From contig JAGTWJ010000001.1 of assembly GCA_020064725.1 (NCBI GenBank), forward strand, positions 1,240,001 through 1,304,000: a DNA stretch of 64,000 nucleotides. Reading direction: 5' to 3'. A model generated the notes under the pieces. It did no database searches. It saw only the letters and a program-made list of their open reading frames with translations, and was not told where the DNA came from. Shown in pieces: positions 59,505 to 64,000 of the stretch. The position numbers and the translations under genes are program-made. The stretch comes from Drechslerella dactyloides (taxonomy: Eukaryota > Ascomycota > Orbiliomycetes > Orbiliales > Orbiliaceae). The stretch's first letter is position 1, and each line of letters starts with the position of its first letter.

Positions 59505-60667
59505 TCATTCCTCACGTGGATACGAAAAGATGGTGGGATAACTCCAGTCGCTGCGGAGCATCAATTCCTTTATCGCAAACTGATGTTCGCGAACTTGCGC
59601 CTTCTCTTCGTCCGAAGCTGCAGGTTTGAAGATGACGCGGCAATTAGGCCCAGCTGGCGTCTCCACCCCGACTTCCTTACTCTTCGCAGACATAGGGCCT
59701 TCGTACCCGAGCACAGCGCGCGCGCAGGCGCTGTAAAGGTCCAGACAATCGGCGTCCACCAGGATCCGCACCTCACCGATCCCACTCGCGCCGCAAGGGT
59801 GGGCTACCGAGCCTTTGACCCGCAGCTCGCGCGGCGTGACGTCGTGGCAGAAGAAAGGTAGGTTCACGGGCCGGGTCACGTAGTTACCATTGAGGCTGGT
59901 GTGCGTTGGGAACGTGACGTTCCATTCGAGCTGGGTGCCGTCTGGCCGGGTGCGGCCGCCTCTCTGGGGCGCTGCGTAGGAGAAGGAGCCGTTCATGCCG
60001 CAGTTGCCCTCGGGGTTCCAGTTGGTTTTCGAATTGGTGTGTTGAATGCATTGTAGGTAGTCGCAGATGAATTCGCGGTGTTGGTTTGGGTTTGTGGCGG
60101 GCGTGGTGAAGGCCCAGTCGATGATGCCGTAGGAGCGGGCGCCCCACCAGTGGTCGTGGCGGTACTCGACTTTGTCGTCGACGAAGGCGATGAGCTCGAT
60201 ATATGTGCCATCTTGGAATACCTATTCGGTGTCATCTTAGCATATTGCGGTATCGTCTACATATATGCCGATATCGTCTATGTAGATATTGATATTGTCT
60301 ACGTAGATGCCGATATCGTCGACATATATGTAGGTATCGTCTATGTAGATGCTGATATCGTCTACATATACGCCGATATTGTCTACATATATGCAGACAT
60401 CGTCTACGTATACGCCGATATCGTCTACATATATGCAGAGAATCTGGATATGCATGTACATGTATGCAGGGGGTCAGTAGGATCACAAGGACGTACGATG
60501 AGCTTGTTCTCGGTTTTGCCGTCGGTGTGCCTGCCACCGTCCGTGATGATGAACTTGTCGGTCAGCCATTTCGGTGGGTCTTTGAGATCCCGGTACGGCA
60601 GCAGCACGATAACGTGATCGAGGGCTGCAGGGACTTCGTAGAAACGAACATGCCGAATGTTCGCCAT
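59505..60667 (-). CDS. Glyoxalase-like domain protein
   Basis: Two exons: complement of 59505-60221 and 60497-60667, giving 295 residues. The ATG at 60667 opens MANIRHVRFYEV. The motif ALDHVIVLLPYRDL, near residue 15, matches the first beta strand and metal-proximal His of the glyoxalase-like family (PF13468-type). It is followed by PKWLTDKFIITDGGRH and TENKLI. After the intron come VFQDGTYIELIAFVDD, HDHWWGARSYGIIDWAF, GGRTRPDGTQLEW and PFFCHDVTPRELRV, the usual fungal arrangement. Family role: related to the VOC superfamily; the substrate is unknown, and most fungal members are uncharacterised. The 275-nt intron (donor GTACGT, branch GCTAAG, acceptor AATAG) contains a nine-copy 21-bp minisatellite. 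The splice restores KLI-VFQDG, the expected consensus. It is transcribed divergently from the coiled-coil gene. Confidence 0.9.
60251..60439. repeat. 21-bp minisatellite, nine tandem copies
   Basis: Nine imperfect units of the type TATCGTCTACATATATGCCGA follow each other without spacers inside the intron of the glyoxalase-like gene. Because 21 is a multiple of three, several frames stay open through the array: IYVDDIG-type heptads on the minus strand and DIVYIYA-type heptads on the plus strand. The upstream minus-strand exon frame meets a stop before the array, so it is not an in-frame extension of the gene. Confidence 0.92.
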
Positions 60668-61568
60668 GACTATAACTATCGATGCGGGTGATGGAATGTG
60701 GCTATCTCGGATGCATATGGGGAATGTTGACTCATGTCTGCTCAGATGATATTCGAGTTCCTGGAGGACGTGCACACCGGACACAGATCGTCTGTCCGTC
60801 TATCTATCCGTGCATGCCATGCGCAAGATGCGCCGAGCCATCCCGGCGTCTGGCAGCTCGGTGTCCGCGAATCCAGGGAGTCGAATGCCAAATGTCACCC
60901 TCGACGGCGTCCGTATACGGAGCCGGCGCTGTGACAAGGTCACGACTGCGAGATCCGGTGACGGGCGCTGGAATGCATTCCACGGTAGAGCGGCCGGCCT
61001 GACAGCTCCGTCTGCGTTGACGGGCGTTTGTCCGGACAAACCTTCCCGATTTGGAAGGCAACGTGTTGTGGTGTTGTTGTTTTGATTCGGCTGTGTTGCT
61101 GTTTTGGTGTTTACGTTTTGCCGGATTGATGGATGCGGAAGGAAGAAGGAAGAAGGCAGGGCGTAAACAGCCGTCGAACAAGTCACCGTACATATCGCGC
61201 CGCCTGCTGCGCTCCCCTCGACGTCGCCCATTCCATCCCGCCACTGCAGAATCCCAGATATCCCAACCTTGCACTTATTCAATCGAAGCATCCGACTGGC
61301 TGGCGATTCCATTCATCCCGAAGACCTCATCGAGCTACCATCTTTGGCGTTACAAGCTGCATACAGCTGCTCTTCAACCTCTCTCCCACAGGTATGCAAC
61401 ATCACTCAAAGCTTCGCGCCCAATCTTATGTCAGCTGCCCAGGCGCTGCTGCGGTTCCGCGTCTATCACACCACCTGCAGACTCTGCTGAACGGATGAGA
61501 ATTATCGCCTAACAAAGACCACGCTGAGCAGGACCCCGCTGTTTTGATTCCGTCGACTACCCCTCACA
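60668..61568. promoter_or_regulatory. Shared divergent promoter region
   Basis: About 900 bp between the divergent starts of the glyoxalase-like gene and the coiled-coil gene. It has mixed composition, with a TTGTTGTT-type T/G stretch near 61072-61110 and a C/T-rich stretch just before the coiled-coil start (context CCTCACAATGC). No specific regulator site was identified. Confidence 0.5.
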
Positions 61569-63715
61569 ATGCTGGAACCACTGGTGGACATCTCGCCCAA
61601 CAAGGTCTCAGGGACCGCGCCGATTCCACCGTCTCCACCAGCCATAGACGACTCCCTCAACCTGACCTCTGACGACGATTACTCCATCATCGACTACGAC
61701 CTCCCTCAGACCTTTTCCTCGTCGGTCATCGGCAGCAAGCATTCGCGCTCCGTCAACAATTCGCCGCAGAAAGTGATGAAGAAGGCCAAATACGACCTAC
61801 ACGACGAATCGATGAAGGAGAACCAGAACTTCAGCAGCTTTGCTGACCACGAGGACTTCCTAGGCGGCGTCAATCTGGGAAGCAGCAGGTTGGGCAAAGA
61901 GGATGAACACACGACAAGTTTCGATGCCAACCTGAGCGGATTCTCAGATGTGACCGTGCTGAAAGGGTCAGCTGGCATCAGCAGGGAGGTTGAGGAACAA
62001 ATCGGCGAGAGATCCGTCGACAGACAGATCCTCAGAGAAAGCTATCGACGAGAGCGAAGTATAGACAGAGTAGGTTCAATCAAGCAATGTATTGACAAAC
62101 GCTCCGCTGATAACGGGACTTTTAGAGCTCTGCGATGAACACGCCCTCGAAATCGAACTTCTCCATATCAACACCGAATAGACACTCCTGGAGCAGTCCC
62201 AAGGAAGACCCCGCGACACCCGGGACCGTTACCCCACGGGCGAATGGTCTGCCATCGCGGCTCGCGAATCTATCTCAATATTCCCAATCCCCTGAATCCT
62301 CACCCTCACCGAGGACCAACGAAAGGACCCAGAACTTGCTACTGGACTTCACCGCCCAGTTCAATGCGATCAACGCCCACCCTCCTCCGCAGACTCCCAC
62401 ACGATCAAGAAGACGTTCTCACTCGACTTCGCCCACGAAGAAGATCCGCGATGGAGAGTCGCCCAGCAAGAGGCCTCTGCCATCAATGACACCCATGGAG
62501 CGCAAATTCCTGCTCGACTTCGATATCCCACCGCCGCCGACCCCCCGCTCCATCCCCTCCATCACCCCCAAGGAACTCGAGAACGTCAAATCGCAATTCT
62601 TAGCACAAATAGCCCAGTTGAAAGCTGAGATTGTCGGAAAAGACGCCCAAGTCCAAAATCTCAAGGAGTCCGTCTCTGATGCGGAGAGGCGAGCATCAAA
62701 TGGGATCGTTGAGCTGCGGCAGGTCCGGGAAGAACTGGAGGATATGTCTACTAGAACCATGGTCATTGAATCCAAACTCGCCGAAGCCGGCCGCGCCGTT
62801 CACGAACTGCAGGAGCAAATCGAGGAAGGTGACAGGCAGCTAGAAACGGCGAGAAGCGAGCGGGACGCCTACAAGCATGAACGAGATTCGTTCAAGAAGG
62901 AAATCGACGAACTGAGACGCGAAAACGAGCAGGTCTCCGACGCGCTACTGCAGACAAAGCAAGACCTCGCATCCGCAAAGAAAGACCTGATCGTTGAGCG
63001 GCAGAAGAGATCCTCGCTGCCCAACTCCCCGGCTAGAACCCAGGGAGGGAGCAGCGTCGACGTCGAAGCCGCGGTCGAAAAGGCCGTCGCAGCCGCCAAC
63101 GCCACGAAAGACATGGAGATCAGTCAGGCTGTCGAGAAAGTCGCAAAGGAACTGCACACGCTGTACAAGAGCAAGCACGAGCAAAAGGTCACCGCCCTCA
63201 AGCAATCCTACTCGAAGCGATGGGAGAAGCGCGTCAACGAGCTCGAAGCCAAGAACTCAGAGCTCACAAGCGCCAACAACGACCTCTCGAACAAGATCAT
63301 GAAGCTGGAAGAGGAGAACGAAGAGCACTTCAACCTCAGCGGACCCGTCGTCTCCCCGAAGGACCTCGAGCAACAGCGAATGGAGATTGAGAAGCTGGAA
63401 GCCAAGATCGCGAAGACACAAGAGCAAGTCCAGGACCTGCAGGAGGAGCTAGTTCTCGAGCGGCAGGAGAAGAGCGAGCTCGTGCTGGCGGTCGACGAGC
63501 TGCTCGCTCTGGGCGGTGTTCCTAGCGTTTCCGAAAACGGAATGGACAGTTTGCGGGGGAGCATCAGCCGCGCGTCTGGCGCTGCCATCGCGAGGGGTCT
63601 GAGTCCCGTCAAGGGTGAGAAGGAGACGAAAAGCAGCAATAGTCTAAGAGGTGGGATTGAACGTATGGGCAATGGCGGCAACGCTTCCAAAGGTCGCTTC
63701 GGATTCGCGTCGTGA
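61569..63715 (+). CDS. Long coiled-coil protein, possible spindle-pole/TACC-like component
   Basis: Two exons, 61569-62069 and 62126-63715, give 696 residues, joined in phase 0 over a 56-nt intron (donor GTAGGT, acceptor TTTAG). The start is MLEPLVDISPNK in CACAATG context. Residues 1-280 are disordered and Ser/Pro-rich, with many SP/TP sites (STPNRHSWSSPKED, TPGTVTP), typical of a CDK-phosphorylated region, and a KRP/KKIR basic patch. A conserved-looking block, MERKFLLDFDIPPPPTPRS, near residue 290, leads into about 330 residues of heptad-type coiled coil (LENVKSQFLAQIAQLKAEI through ELVLAVDELLALGG). This includes KQSYSKRWEKRVNELEAKN. A Gly/Ser/Arg tail follows. The layout, with a phosphorylatable N-terminus and a C-terminal coiled coil, resembles fungal Alp7/TACC or other spindle-pole proteins. 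I cannot prove the family from sequence alone. Confidence 0.7.
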
Positions 63716-64000
63716 CCTGTTGATGGCGGTTTATTAGATTGTTGATATGGAACCCAGCTGCGCTGCTGTTACTCTATTCTATTCTTTGCCCGCATTTTAT
63801 TTCCTTTTGACGTGTCTACGAAACTCACTCCTCAATCCATCATGCATGTTGGGCATCTGTTGTTTTTCGTCATGACTACGCTGTTATCGGGCTGCAATTA
63901 ATGCATTGTGCGTGTATTTATTCATTTGCTTTGCTTTGCTTTTTGGTTTTGCTCTTGGGAGTCTCTGCCGCGTCGTGCATTTTGTCGTGCTTTATGAATT

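Noticed and set aside
60078..60617. A 179-codon plus-strand frame across the glyoxalase-like gene and its minisatellite
   Set aside because: It is antisense to confirmed exons and kept open by the 21-bp array; no independent gene signal was seen.

Overview
The window is nuclear DNA of a filamentous ascomycete (Pezizomycotina). The evidence is short GT-AG introns with CTAAC/CTAAT branch sites, start codons in CACAATG or GACAATG context, and families typical of the group: a DUF3824 protein, a CPS1/DIP2-type double adenylate-forming protein, NRDE-2, and a glyoxalase-like protein. Large intergenic gaps and one TA-rich, RIP-like island suggest a genome that is not very compact. The class cannot be fixed from the sequence alone. 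All gene models below are spliced by hand. Every exon junction was checked for GT/AG and reading-frame continuity, but none has transcript support.

Layout, left to right. Positions 1-10463 hold no gene I can support: simple repeats, CT- or GA-rich tracts and many ATGCAT/GCATGC palindromes. Next come NRDE-2 (minus, 10464-14932) and a large acidic, Gln-rich conserved hypothetical (minus, 16738-19915). The latter is divergent from delta-COP of the COPI coat (plus, 20714-22462). A 3.6 kb gap with a long pyrimidine-rich leader precedes a NIPA-type magnesium transporter (plus, 26026-27822). Then follow a VHS-GAT trafficking adaptor with a poly-Gln tail (plus, 30759-33177) and the 1973-residue CPS1/DIP2-like protein (plus, 34668-42081).

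The right half holds, on the minus strand, a 113-residue hypothetical (43186-43587), a weak 131-residue ORF (43803-44198) and a ten-exon amino-acid permease with a long cytosolic N-terminus (44774-48222). After a TA-rich relic island come a beta-propeller-like protein (plus, 51417-54241) and a DUF3824 protein with eleven Ala-rich repeats (plus, 55627-58578). A glyoxalase-like protein (minus, 59505-60667) is divergent from a long coiled-coil protein (plus, 61569-63715).

This is a set of mainly housekeeping and conserved genes. It is not a biosynthetic cluster, and no operon-like co-operation is evident. Delta-COP, the VHS-GAT protein and possibly the permease share a membrane-traffic or nutrient theme, but that may be chance.

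The most unusual feature is in the CPS1/DIP2-like gene. Two of its introns carry long charged repeat tracts that stay in frame with the upstream exon: a Lys/Glu/Pro/Asp-rich tract of about 320 codons and an Asp/Glu-rich tract of about 77 codons. Both introns share a GTGGGT donor. Retention would end the protein with a charged tail after the first adenylation domain, or inside the second. A third repeat-bearing intron, with nine 21-bp units, lies in the glyoxalase-like gene.
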